Positions 1 through 8,009 of a stretch of DNA of 64,000 bases are shown in pieces. The notes beneath the pieces are model-generated. The model worked only from the letters and a program-made list of their open reading frames with translations. It ran no database searches and was not told where the DNA came from. The stretch is taken from contig JANXVG010000074.1 of the NCBI GenBank assembly GCA_025351795.1, positions 1 through 64,000 on the forward strand, read 5' to 3'. The stretch comes from Salinibacterium sp. Its GTDB lineage: Bacteria; Actinomycetota; Actinomycetes; Actinomycetales; Microbacteriaceae. Position 1 is the stretch's first letter, and every line of letters begins with the position of its first letter. A program made the position numbers and the translations under genes.

Positions 1-2
1 TC

Positions 3-59
3 TACGCCATGCTCCGCGACGGCACCCTCTATCAAGCCGAACACACCCTCGCCGCTTGA
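3..59 (+). mobile_element. 3' end of a probable IS110-family transposase gene (truncated by window edge)
   Basis: Open frame from base 3 gives ...[18 protein letters not shown]; this resembles IS110-family transposase C-termini from memory; followed by 'cacataggggcacccc', similar to actinobacterial IS110 ends. Only 18 aa visible. Confidence 0.5.
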
Positions 60-96
60 AAAACACATAGGGGCACCCCCGGCTCTGGGGTTCGCT

Positions 97-831
97 ATGC
101 TTTCACTGCTCAGAACGTTCAGCGGCGCTCACCCGAAAGACTCTATGCACGTCACGAGACTGGCCGCGTTCGTTGGGGTAATCATGGTCGGCGCGCTCAT
201 GCTTGGGCCTGCGATTTCAGCCTACGCCGGTGGGTCGGGCTTCCAGATCTTTGTGCACACGCCATCCGGAACGACGATCACGCTTGATGTGGAGAACTCA
301 GACTCGATCGAGAACGTACGCACCAAAATTCAGGATAAAGAAGGCCTTCCGCCCGATCGGCAGCGGCTGCGCTTCGGAAACACAATCCTTCAGGATGGGC
401 GCACACTCGCCGACTACACCATCCAGCAAGAGAACACGATCGTTCTCGAACTGGTGATTCCGCTGGCCTGGACGGATACTACGCTCGCCCCATTCGTGAT
501 CAACACGGCATACGCCGATGCTGTACTCGCCACTTCTGACCTCACAACTGCGCACTACGCGGTGACGGCCGGAATGCTGCCGCTGGGGATTGCGCTCGAT
601 TCGGCAACCGGCTTAGTCTCAGGTAGCCCATCGAGTTCCGGTCCATACGCGTTCACGATCAGTGCGACGCGGGATGCGGCATCGGTCGCCCAGAATTTCG
701 CGGGCACGATAGATCCGGCGATCGCGACTCTCGCGAGTACCGGGTTAGATCCACGGCTCGCTGTGCTCGCCGCTCTACTTGTGCTCGCCACCGGCGTGCT
801 GGTCACGCGCCGAGCCGCTCTCAGCGCGTGA
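97..831 (+). CDS. Secreted, putatively sortase-anchored protein with N-terminal ubiquitin-like domain and putative Ig (He_PIG-like) domain; start may be ATG at 145
   Basis: Signal peptide ([30 protein letters not shown]); [71 protein letters not shown] aligns with ubiquitin without gaps; [31 protein letters not shown] resembles He_PIG; LASTG + hydrophobic segment + RR at C-terminus. Confidence 0.9.
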   Translation: MLSLLRTFSGAHPKDSMHVTRLAAFVGVIMVGALMLGPAISAYAGGSGFQIFVHTPSGTTITLDVENSDSIENVRTKIQDKEGLPPDRQRLRFGNTILQDGRTLADYTIQQENTIVLELVIPLAWTDTTLAPFVINTAYADAVLATSDLTTAHYAVTAGMLPLGIALDSATGLVSGSPSSSGPYAFTISATRDAASVAQNFAGTIDPAIATLASTGLDPRLAVLAALLVLATGVLVTRRAALSA

Positions 832-1105
832 GCAACCCCGCCCGCTCTGGGTGTTCGTCGAACCACTTTCCGACGTACCAGCACATCGGCACGACGCGCA
901 GCGTTGTCGTGCTCTCGACGTCGTCGATTGCAAATGTCACGACCTCGGCCGCATAGCCCTTGCCGCGCAGCATCGGCGAGGTGAACGTGTGGGTGAACGA
1001 GACGGCGTTGCCGTTGACGGTGTAGTCAGCTGCGGCGACGAGGTCACCGTCGATGCGCAGGGTGTAGCGATGGGCATCCGTCTCGTGGACGAGTTTTCTG
1101 GTCAC
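821..1105 (-). CDS. GNAT-like N-acetyltransferase (YidJ/YjdJ-type small GNAT)
   Basis: 94 aa with ...[22 protein letters not shown]...[17 protein letters not shown], typical of small GNAT proteins. Confidence 0.75.
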   Translation of the reverse strand: MTRKLVHETDAHRYTLRIDGDLVAAADYTVNGNAVSFTHTFTSPMLRGKGYAAEVVTFAIDDVESTTTLRVVPMCWYVGKWFDEHPERAGLLTR

Positions 1106-1611
1106 GGTTCCACGGTACGCCGCGATTGGGCACCCACGTTGACGTGCAGACGATTCTCGGGGTCAAGAACGCGCAGCATTGCTTCCGCGATGACTCCAAG
1201 TTGCTCGATTTGTGCTGGGCTGAGTGGATCGATCACGTGGTGGCGCACGGTGCTCACGTGACCGGGTGCCGTGGTGACAACCTTGTGCCAGCCAGTTTCG
1301 GTCAGTGAAGCGTTCGTGGCCCTGCGGTCTTCGGCGCACGGTTTTCGGTCGACGAATCCGCGCTTCTCGAGCCGCGCGACCACGTGCGAGAGACGGGGGA
1401 GTGTGGAGTTTGTACGTTCAGACAGCGCAGTCATCCGCAACGTACGTGTGGGAGCTTCGGAGAGCACAGCGAGCACGAAGTATTCGAAGTGGCTGAGGTC
1501 GGAATCGCGCTGTAGTTGCCCGTCGAGAACGCCGGGTAGCAGCTCGACCACGGCAACGAAGTTCATCCACGAGCGCAACTGTGCGGGCGTGAGCCATGGT
1601 GTGTCATCCAT
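1102..1611 (-). CDS. MarR family transcriptional regulator
   Basis: Winged-HTH pattern LSHFEYFVLAVLSEAP..LRMTALSERTNSTLPRLSHVVARLEKRGFVDRKPCAEDRRATNASLTETG. Confidence 0.9.
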   Translation of the reverse strand: MDDTPWLTPAQLRSWMNFVAVVELLPGVLDGQLQRDSDLSHFEYFVLAVLSEAPTRTLRMTALSERTNSTLPRLSHVVARLEKRGFVDRKPCAEDRRATNASLTETGWHKVVTTAPGHVSTVRHHVIDPLSPAQIEQLGVIAEAMLRVLDPENRLHVNVGAQSRRTVEP

Positions 1612-1630
1612 GGACCGATTCTACTCACGA

Positions 1631-1650
1631 TTAGTTGCTGTTACAACTAA
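1631..1650. promoter_or_regulatory. Palindromic MarR-type operator in divergent intergenic region
   Basis: TTAGTTG-CTGTTA-CAACTAA: perfect 7-bp arms between the divergent marR and reductase genes. Confidence 0.7.
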
Positions 1651-1701
1651 AATACCGTAGATTGATTGTCACAACAACTATATGAACAGCGGGAGAGTGT
1701 C

Positions 1702-2325
1702 ATGACGAGCATCAGCATCATCGGGGTAGGAAACATGGGATCGGCCATCGCGAGCATCGCGGTGAAGGGCGGAGCAGAAGTTCAGCTCATTGCGCGCGAC
1801 GCCGAGAAGGGGGCAGCAGCAGCAGTGTCCAGCGGTGCCACAGCTGCCACCTACGGCGACGCGCTCACGGGCGACGTTGTAGTTCTCGCACTTCCCTACC
1901 CTGCCATCGCCGAGGTGCTCGCGACCTACGGATCACAGCTCTCCGGCAAGACAATCGTCGACATCTCCAACCCAGTCGACTTTTTCACCTTCGACTCGCT
2001 CGTGACGCCTGCTGATGGCTCGGCCGCGCACGTGATATCGCGTGCCGTTCCTGGCGCTACGGTACTCAAAGCGTTCAACACGACGTTCGCAGCAACACTC
2101 GGCTCAGGGCAGGTCGGCGGCCTGCCCACGACCGTCCTGATCGTCGGCGACGACACTGCTGCCAAGGCAGAGCTCGCCGCAGTGATCCAGGCCGGTGGAG
2201 TTGGCGCCATCGACGCGGGATCGCTCAAGCGCGCGCGTGAACTCGAGGCGATGGGCTTCCTCCAGCTCACGCTTGCGGCAACCGAGAAGGTCGGCTGGGC
2301 CAGCGGCTTCGCCGTCGTCAAGTAG
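1702..2325 (+). CDS. NADPH-dependent F420 reductase / NAD(P)-binding reductase-like protein
   Basis: MTSISIIGVGNMGSAIASIAVKGG Rossmann motif; ...VVLALPYPAIAEVL... and ...VLKAFNTTFA... typical of the Fno/NAD(P)-binding family. Confidence 0.8.
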   Translation: MTSISIIGVGNMGSAIASIAVKGGAEVQLIARDAEKGAAAAVSSGATAATYGDALTGDVVVLALPYPAIAEVLATYGSQLSGKTIVDISNPVDFFTFDSLVTPADGSAAHVISRAVPGATVLKAFNTTFAATLGSGQVGGLPTTVLIVGDDTAAKAELAAVIQAGGVGAIDAGSLKRARELEAMGFLQLTLAATEKVGWASGFAVVK

Positions 2326-2334
2326 CCAGCGCGT

Positions 2335-2370
2335 CGAGCGGCCGTATCCCATCCGGGATACGGCCGCTCG
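2335..2370. terminator. Strong hairpin, probable terminator downstream of the reductase gene
   Basis: CGAGCGGCCGTATCCC-ATCC-GGGATACGGCCGCTCG: 16-bp perfect stem, 4-nt loop; no clear poly-T. Confidence 0.7.
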
Positions 2371-2538
2371 CAACTCAGGCCGGGGGTATGACGCACAGAA
2401 CTCTCTTTCCGTGGCCGTGAGCACGTGTGCGAGTACTGGTCTGAGCCGAGCAACTCGTGGGCGCCAGACCGCAATCTGGTTCTGGCGATTGCGGGTGACC
2501 CAGTCGTGTGAGGATGCCCGGCGGCGCTGAATATCCGC

Positions 2539-2928
2539 TCAGTCGACGTCTGCCCCCGGCTCACGCCCGAGAAACTTCTCCATGTCACGTCGCTCGCGCT
2601 TGGTGGGGCGCCCGGCACCCCGGTCGCGCACGGCGACGTGAACTATCTCGTCGCGAGGTGGTGGGGGAGGGGAGATCTCCAGGTAGCTCTCGGCGGCCAC
2701 CGCCGCGGCGACGCGCTTGACGAGGAGCGCCCGCACCAAGAACGTTCGCTCGAAGCCCGATACGCGCACGCGAACTTCGTCACCGATCCGCACCGTCTGA
2801 GCCGCTTTGGCATGCTCGCCGCCCACACGCACATGACCGGCCCGACAGGCCGCCGTCGCGGCCGAGCGGGTCTTGTACACGCGCACAGCCCAGAGCCAGG
2901 CATCCACGCGAGCGGTGTCTGCCATCAT
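2539..2928 (-). CDS. RNA-binding S4 domain protein (Hsp15-like)
   Basis: RVDAWLWAVRVYKTRSAATAACRAGHVRVGG... S4 motif; basic C-terminus GRPTKRERRDMEKF. Confidence 0.85.
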   Translation of the reverse strand: MMADTARVDAWLWAVRVYKTRSAATAACRAGHVRVGGEHAKAAQTVRIGDEVRVRVSGFERTFLVRALLVKRVAAAVAAESYLEISPPPPPRDEIVHVAVRDRGAGRPTKRERRDMEKFLGREPGADVD

Positions 2929-3371
2929 TCTGCAGTCGCGAGATCCGACTTCCAGCGCACGAGGTTGCGCACGGTCTCACTTGAGTCGTTTGCGAGACTC
3001 GCCATGACATCCGCTGGCACGTAAAAGTTCACGGCAAGCCAGCCGCGTACCTTTTCTGCTGGGTCACCGGCCATCGAGCGCAGAACGTCGCGAGACGTCG
3101 ACTCGTTCTTCGCCACGCAACCGCGCACGCCGTCATCGGGGTCAGCGGCCAAAGCCACCATCACGTCTTCGGGTGCGTGGTAGCTGCTCGCCACGCTCTC
3201 TCGAATCTTCGGGTTTAGGTCGCGGGCTAGCAGTCGCAGTCGTGCGATTTTCGTCGCGGTAACATCGGGCGCAGGGTGCAGAGTCGCCGCGTGCTCGGGC
3301 GTCAGCATCGCGGGAGCCATGGCCCTCATCTGCGCGAGTTGTGCGGGAGTAGTGAAGCGGATGCACGACAT
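2925..3371 (-). CDS. HEAT/variant leucine-rich repeat-like protein
   Basis: Repeated helical units: ARDLNPKIRESVASSYHAPEDVMVALAADPDDGVRGCVAKNESTSRDVLRSMAGDPAEKVRGWLAVNFYVPADVMASLANDSSETVRN. Confidence 0.65.
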   Translation of the reverse strand: MSCIRFTTPAQLAQMRAMAPAMLTPEHAATLHPAPDVTATKIARLRLLARDLNPKIRESVASSYHAPEDVMVALAADPDDGVRGCVAKNESTSRDVLRSMAGDPAEKVRGWLAVNFYVPADVMASLANDSSETVRNLVRWKSDLATAE

Positions 3372-3449
3372 GAAGTCCACGGTACTCCCGAGACGTGGCA
3401 GGCGAACCAGACGCGCCGGGGTCGCACGGCGCTGCACGGCTCGGCTGCC

Positions 3450-4265
3450 TCAGCCTGTGTGCGACTCAGGGCGCTCTGGGTTGTGCGGTGGCCACGGGAT
3501 GCTCGGGCTCGTCGACCGCTGATACGCCGCGTACTCGGGGTACTTCGATCTCGAGATGCTCTCGGTGAAGATCGTCGACCCAATGAAAAGTGTGCTGAGC
3601 AGTACAGCACCGACAACGCTCCACTGCACTACCGAGCCAGCGGCCACGGCACCGAAGAAAAACAGTGCCCACCACTGGGCCTGCTCGAAGAAGAAGTTGG
3701 GGTGCCGCGAAAATCGCCACAGGCCGGTCTGCACGAATCGCGGTCGATAGTCGGGGCCACCGACTTTCTTCCTCTGTTGGAACTCCCATTGCTGCTGATC
3801 GGCGACTTTCTCGGCAATCAAGAATGCGAGGAAGGCCACCGCCACGATCATGTCGAGTACTCCAAATGGAGCCTGGTTCTGGTAGGCGGTGAGTGCGGGC
3901 AGCGCGAGCAAAACGAGGATCAGGTTCTGGTATAGCACGATGAAAAACAGGTTGAAGAGGTGAAACTGCCACGCTGCCATGCGCCCGCGCAGCACTGCCC
4001 ACCGATAGTCTTCGTGGCCGCTGTAGCCGCCTTTGCGGGCGAAGTTGAAGGTAAGTCGCGCACCCCACAGCGTCACGAGCACCGCCATGATGTTCAAGCG
4101 GACGTCGCTCAGCCCCGCGGCGGCCGCGAATACCCACAGGTATGCGACCGGCGCGATCGACCACATCCGGTCGACCCAGGAATACTCCCCGCTGAGAAGT
4201 GAGGCGATCCACGTGAAGGCGCAGACTCCGACGGAGATCCAGAAAACGATGACAATCGGGCTCAT
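3450..4265 (-). CDS. DUF1295 domain membrane protein (steroid 5-alpha-reductase-like)
   Basis: Multi-TM with ...RFVQTGLWRFSRHPNFFFEQAQWWALFFFGA... typical of DUF1295. Confidence 0.85.
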   Translation of the reverse strand: MSPIVIVFWISVGVCAFTWIASLLSGEYSWVDRMWSIAPVAYLWVFAAAAGLSDVRLNIMAVLVTLWGARLTFNFARKGGYSGHEDYRWAVLRGRMAAWQFHLFNLFFIVLYQNLILVLLALPALTAYQNQAPFGVLDMIVAVAFLAFLIAEKVADQQQWEFQQRKKVGGPDYRPRFVQTGLWRFSRHPNFFFEQAQWWALFFFGAVAAGSVVQWSVVGAVLLSTLFIGSTIFTESISRSKYPEYAAYQRSTSPSIPWPPHNPERPESHTG

Positions 4266-4286
4266 ATCGGCATCCTAAACCGTGCC

Positions 4287-4928
4287 GTGCAGTCGATAGA
4301 CTTGCTGGCTGTGGACGTAACCGGAATGGGCGCAGTCAGCACGAGGGTGCTGACGGTTCCCAATATTCTTAGCTTCTTCCGCCTGCTACTCGTGCCGGTA
4401 TTCCTCGTGTTCATTATTGCCGGGCAAGACTTTCTCGCACTCCTCGTTCTTGTCTTCTCGAGCATCACCGATTATCTCGACGGCGTGATCGCCCGTCGAT
4501 TCAAACAGATCACTCGCCTTGGGCAACTGCTCGATCCGGCCGCCGACCGTCTCTTTATTTTTGCGACGCTCATTGGCTTGACAATCCGTGGCATCATTCC
4601 GTGGTGGTTCGCGGCAATTATTATCGGCCGGGATGTCGTGCTGTTGGTTCTCGGAATCACACTTGCGAATCTCGGCTATGGACCGCTACCCGTTCATCAC
4701 CTAGGCAAAGCAGCAACTCTCTGCCTCTTCTACGCGCTACCGATCATCATGATCGGCCAGGCATTCCCGGGCACCGCTTTCGTCACGAATCCGATCGGCT
4801 GGGCTTTTGCCATTTGGGGTGCGTTGTTGTATTGGTGGGCCGGAGCAATCTACCTGGTTGAAACCAGCCGTTTGATTCGAATCTCGCGGATCGAGTCGGT
4901 CGTCACATCCGATACGCTGGATGGCTAA
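4287..4928 (+). CDS. CDP-alcohol phosphatidyltransferase family protein
   Basis: NILSFFRLLLVPVF...SSITDYLDGVIARRFKQITRLGQLLDPAADRL matches the CDP-OH-P-transferase motif D(x)2DG(x)2AR(x)8G(x)3D(x)3D. Confidence 0.92.
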   Translation: MQSIDLLAVDVTGMGAVSTRVLTVPNILSFFRLLLVPVFLVFIIAGQDFLALLVLVFSSITDYLDGVIARRFKQITRLGQLLDPAADRLFIFATLIGLTIRGIIPWWFAAIIIGRDVVLLVLGITLANLGYGPLPVHHLGKAATLCLFYALPIIMIGQAFPGTAFVTNPIGWAFAIWGALLYWWAGAIYLVETSRLIRISRIESVVTSDTLDG

Positions 4929-4940
4929 GGGAGGGTCACG

Positions 4941-5504
4941 ATGGTCGATTCCGAAATGCCGGGACACACCGCCGCGGATGTTCCGCAGCAGCCACGGTCC
5001 GAGCAGCCATTACCCGCGCAGCCCGCGCATCGAAAGCTGCTACCCCAGCAGCCCGCGCAGCACCAGCCCGTATCGCGCGATGATGCCACTGCGACCTACT
5101 CGGATGAGTTTGGAGTGCAGCTCACTGCATTAGATGGGGATTTTTCCACGGAGGAACAGGAAGCAATTGTTGCCCTACCATCTGGGTCTGCCCTGCTGGT
5201 GGTGCGCCGCGGGCCGAATGCTGGCGCGCGTTTCCTGCTCGATGCAGACGTGACGACGGTAGGCCGCCATCCCGAGGCCGATATCTTTCTCGACGACGTC
5301 ACGGTGTCGCGCAGACATGCGGAGTTCCTGCGGTATGGAACGTCGTTTCAGGTCAAAGACCTAGGCTCGCTCAACGGTACCTACTTTGACGGAGTACGCA
5401 TCGATACGGCTCTCCTCACCGATGGTGCGGAAGTGCAGGTCGGTAAGTTCCGCCTGACCTTCTCCGCGTCACGTACCGATCTCTCGCGCCAGGTCAGTCG
5501 GTAG
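4941..5504 (+). CDS. garA: FHA domain protein, GarA/OdhI-like
   Basis: GSALLVVRRGPNAGARFLLDADVTTVGRHPEADIFLDDVTVSRRHAEF...LGSLNGTYFDGVRID closely resembles GarA; followed by a MerR gene as in other actinobacteria. Confidence 0.85.
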   Translation: MVDSEMPGHTAADVPQQPRSEQPLPAQPAHRKLLPQQPAQHQPVSRDDATATYSDEFGVQLTALDGDFSTEEQEAIVALPSGSALLVVRRGPNAGARFLLDADVTTVGRHPEADIFLDDVTVSRRHAEFLRYGTSFQVKDLGSLNGTYFDGVRIDTALLTDGAEVQVGKFRLTFSASRTDLSRQVSR

Positions 5505-6202
5505 TGGCCCGCGTTGCTTCCCAGACGAGAGCGTCTGGGGGTTCTTCCCTACTCAGCATCGGGCAAGTGCTCGCGCGCCTCAATCCAGAGTTCCCCGACC
5601 TGAGCCCATCGAAGCTTCGTTTTCTCGAGGAACGCCACCTCGTCGCACCCGCCCGCACCGAGTCGGGCTATCGCAAGTTTTCGTCGACCGATATGGAGCG
5701 CTTGCGTTTCGTGCTCACCATGCAACGTGACTACTATTTGCCTCTCAAGGTCATTCGCGGCTATTGCGACGAATTGGATGCTGGTCGCCAGCCAGAACTG
5801 CCCGGCAAGGTTCAGCACGCCGGTTCAATGCTTCCCAACGAGCGCCGGTACACGCGTGACGAACTCATTCGAGAGTCGGGTGGCAACGCCATGTTGCTCA
5901 ATGATGCAGTTTCGGCGTCACTCATTGTTCCCGCCGAGCTGTTCGGTGAAGACGTGCTTGCCGTGCTGAGGTCGCTCGTGGAGTTGCAGCGTAGCGGTAT
6001 TGAGCCCCGTCACTTGCGCGGATTCCGGGCTGCGGCGGAGCGGGAACTCGGGCTTATCGAGAATGCCCTGCTTCCGGTCGCGCGACGTAAGGATGCCTCG
6101 TCGAGGGCTCGCGTGGCCGAGATGTCGCGCGAGATCGCTGGTCAGCTCGAAATCGTGCGCAGCAGTCTGATCCGATCTGCACTTACTCGCCTCGATAAGT
6201 AG
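5504..6202 (+). CDS. ftsR: MerR family regulator (FtsR-like)
   Basis: LLSIGQVLARLNPEFPDLSPSKLRFLEERHLVAPARTESGYRKFSSTDMERLRFVLTMQRDYYLPLKVI; context next to garA. Confidence 0.82.
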   Translation: MARVASQTRASGGSSLLSIGQVLARLNPEFPDLSPSKLRFLEERHLVAPARTESGYRKFSSTDMERLRFVLTMQRDYYLPLKVIRGYCDELDAGRQPELPGKVQHAGSMLPNERRYTRDELIRESGGNAMLLNDAVSASLIVPAELFGEDVLAVLRSLVELQRSGIEPRHLRGFRAAAERELGLIENALLPVARRKDASSRARVAEMSREIAGQLEIVRSSLIRSALTRLDK

Positions 6203-6297
6203 TACGGTCGAAAGAGCCGACACGCCGACCAGTTTTTCCGAATGTCGTTGGTCAGCGTCTGGCGCGTGGGTACCGTGGTGTATAGAGCGAACACTCA

Positions 6298-6326
6298 GTG
6301 TCAACTTCAACGTGAAGGTTAGACAC
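6298..6326. promoter_or_regulatory. Inverted repeat, candidate MerR-type operator
   Basis: GTGTCAACTTCAACGTGAAGGTTAGACAC: GTGTC/GACAC and CTTCA/TGAAG arms, 21 bp upstream of the second merR start. Confidence 0.5.
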
Positions 6327-6346
6327 GATTGATGGAGGGCAGTGGT

Positions 6347-6895
6347 ATGAACGAAGTCAGTCGGAACGAATCTTCCCGCTACGACCTCGGCCTGCTCTTC
6401 ACTGACGGCATGGTGGAACTTGATAATACTGCCGGCTACCGCGGTGCGATAGCTGCCAAGGCAGCGGGCATCAGCTATCGCCAACTGGACTACTGGGCAC
6501 GCACGCAACTCGTTGAGCCGACCGTGCGCGGTGCGGCAGGATCCGGGTCGCAGCGGCTCTACGGATTTCGCGACATCTTGGTACTCAAGCTCGTCAAGCG
6601 CCTGCTCGATACCGGCATCTCGTTGCAACAGATTCGTGTGGCTGTAAACCAACTCCGTGAGTCAGGTATCAGCGACCTCGCTCAGACGACGCTCATGAGC
6701 GATGGCGCGAGCGTCTATCTCTGCACCTCGAACGACGAGGTTATCGACCTGGTGAGCCGCGGCCAGGGCGTGTTCGGCATTGCAGTGGGCAAGGTGCTGC
6801 GCGAAGTCGAAAACAGTCTCGTCGAACTTGATTCGGTTGCTGCGGAAGACCCGGCAGACGAACTCGCACAGCGCCGCGCGATCCGCGCGTCCTAA
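6347..6895 (+). CDS. MerR family transcriptional regulator
   Basis: GYRGAIAAKAAGISYRQLDYWARTQLVEPTVRGAAGSGSQRLYGFRDILVLKLVKRLLDTGISLQQIRVAV. Confidence 0.88.
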   Translation: MNEVSRNESSRYDLGLLFTDGMVELDNTAGYRGAIAAKAAGISYRQLDYWARTQLVEPTVRGAAGSGSQRLYGFRDILVLKLVKRLLDTGISLQQIRVAVNQLRESGISDLAQTTLMSDGASVYLCTSNDEVIDLVSRGQGVFGIAVGKVLREVENSLVELDSVAAEDPADELAQRRAIRAS

Positions 6896-6942
6896 GGCTC
6901 ACGGTGCCGTGTCCGCGGCAGATACGGCTCGGCTCGCTCAAT

Positions 6943-7009
6943 CGTTTTTCAGGTTGAGGCGCGTGGCACTTGGACTATCCAGAAACGGAAGCGTTCAGCC
7001 TGAAAAACG
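6943..7009. terminator. Long-arm inverted repeat between convergent genes; possible bidirectional terminator
   Basis: CGTTTTTCAGGTTGA ... TCAGCCTGAAAAACG: 11 bp perfect plus adjacent near-matches, 37-nt loop. Confidence 0.45.
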
Positions 7010-7070
7010 ACCAAACCTGAAGTCGGAGTCGACGGAGGCCGGACGCCGACCAGACGATGTCGACCGCAGA

Positions 7071-7910
7071 TCAGTAGTTCGGCGCCGGCTCTTCGGTATA
7101 GTCGCCGATGCGCGCGGTGCGCATCACGCGCTCGAGAAGCTGGTCGAAGTTGCGCGCCATCTCTTGGGCGCTTTCCCCCGGCCACACGTGCAGGGGCTTG
7201 GCCGCGCCCTGCGCCTGCTGCAGTGACGTGCGCTCGGGCAACTGTGGGCTGAGCACGAGTGGGCCGAACATGTCGCGCAGCTCCTTGATGCGAAACTGAT
7301 GCTCGAGCGACTGCGAGCGCAGGCGGTTGACGATGATGCCGAGCGGCTGGAGTCGGGGCGACAATCCGCGGCGAATCTCCTCAATGGCACGCAACGCGCG
7401 GTCTGCGGCAGCGACAGAGAACAAGCCGGGCTCGGTGACGATCGTCACGCGGTCGCTCGCCGCCCAGGCCGTGCGAGTGAGCGCGTTGAGCGATGGTGCA
7501 CAGTCAATCAGCACGAGGTCGTAGTCGGCCTCGACGTTCGCGAGTGCCTCTTCAAGTTTCCAGATATCGCGGATGCTGGGATGCGGTCCATCGAAGTTGA
7601 TCGCCGACGGTGAACCGATCAGTACGTCGATTTTACCGGGACGACCCTTTGTCCATCCGCTCGGAGCGATCGCGGCCCGCACGACCTTCTCCTTGGGCGA
7701 GGCGAGAACGTCGGCCACGTTGAGGTGACCTGCGACGTCGATATCCATGCCAGTTGAGACATCCGATTGAGGATCGAGATCAACCACGAGAGTGCGGAGT
7801 CCGCGAGCAAAAGCTGCCGAGGCAAGCCCTAGCGTCACTGTGGTCTTTCCCACGCCCCCTTTGAGGGAGCTGACGCTAAGTACATGCACGAGTACCGACG
7901 ATACCTTCAC
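7071..7910 (-). CDS. ParA family ATPase (start uncertain, ORF open to 7949)
   Basis: VLSVSSLKGGVGKTTVTLGLASAAFARGLRTLVVDLDPQSDVSTGM: deviant Walker A. Confidence 0.9.
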   Translation of the reverse strand: MKVSSVLVHVLSVSSLKGGVGKTTVTLGLASAAFARGLRTLVVDLDPQSDVSTGMDIDVAGHLNVADVLASPKEKVVRAAIAPSGWTKGRPGKIDVLIGSPSAINFDGPHPSIRDIWKLEEALANVEADYDLVLIDCAPSLNALTRTAWAASDRVTIVTEPGLFSVAAADRALRAIEEIRRGLSPRLQPLGIIVNRLRSQSLEHQFRIKELRDMFGPLVLSPQLPERTSLQQAQGAAKPLHVWPGESAQEMARNFDQLLERVMRTARIGDYTEEPAPNY

Positions 7911-8009
7911 TACAGTTAAAGAACCTAAATTATGAGGGCGGGAGCGCACCTACGGAGCAACTTGCCAGCCTGTGCGACCCATAGAGTTGACCGTGACCGA
8001 AAGGGCTGG

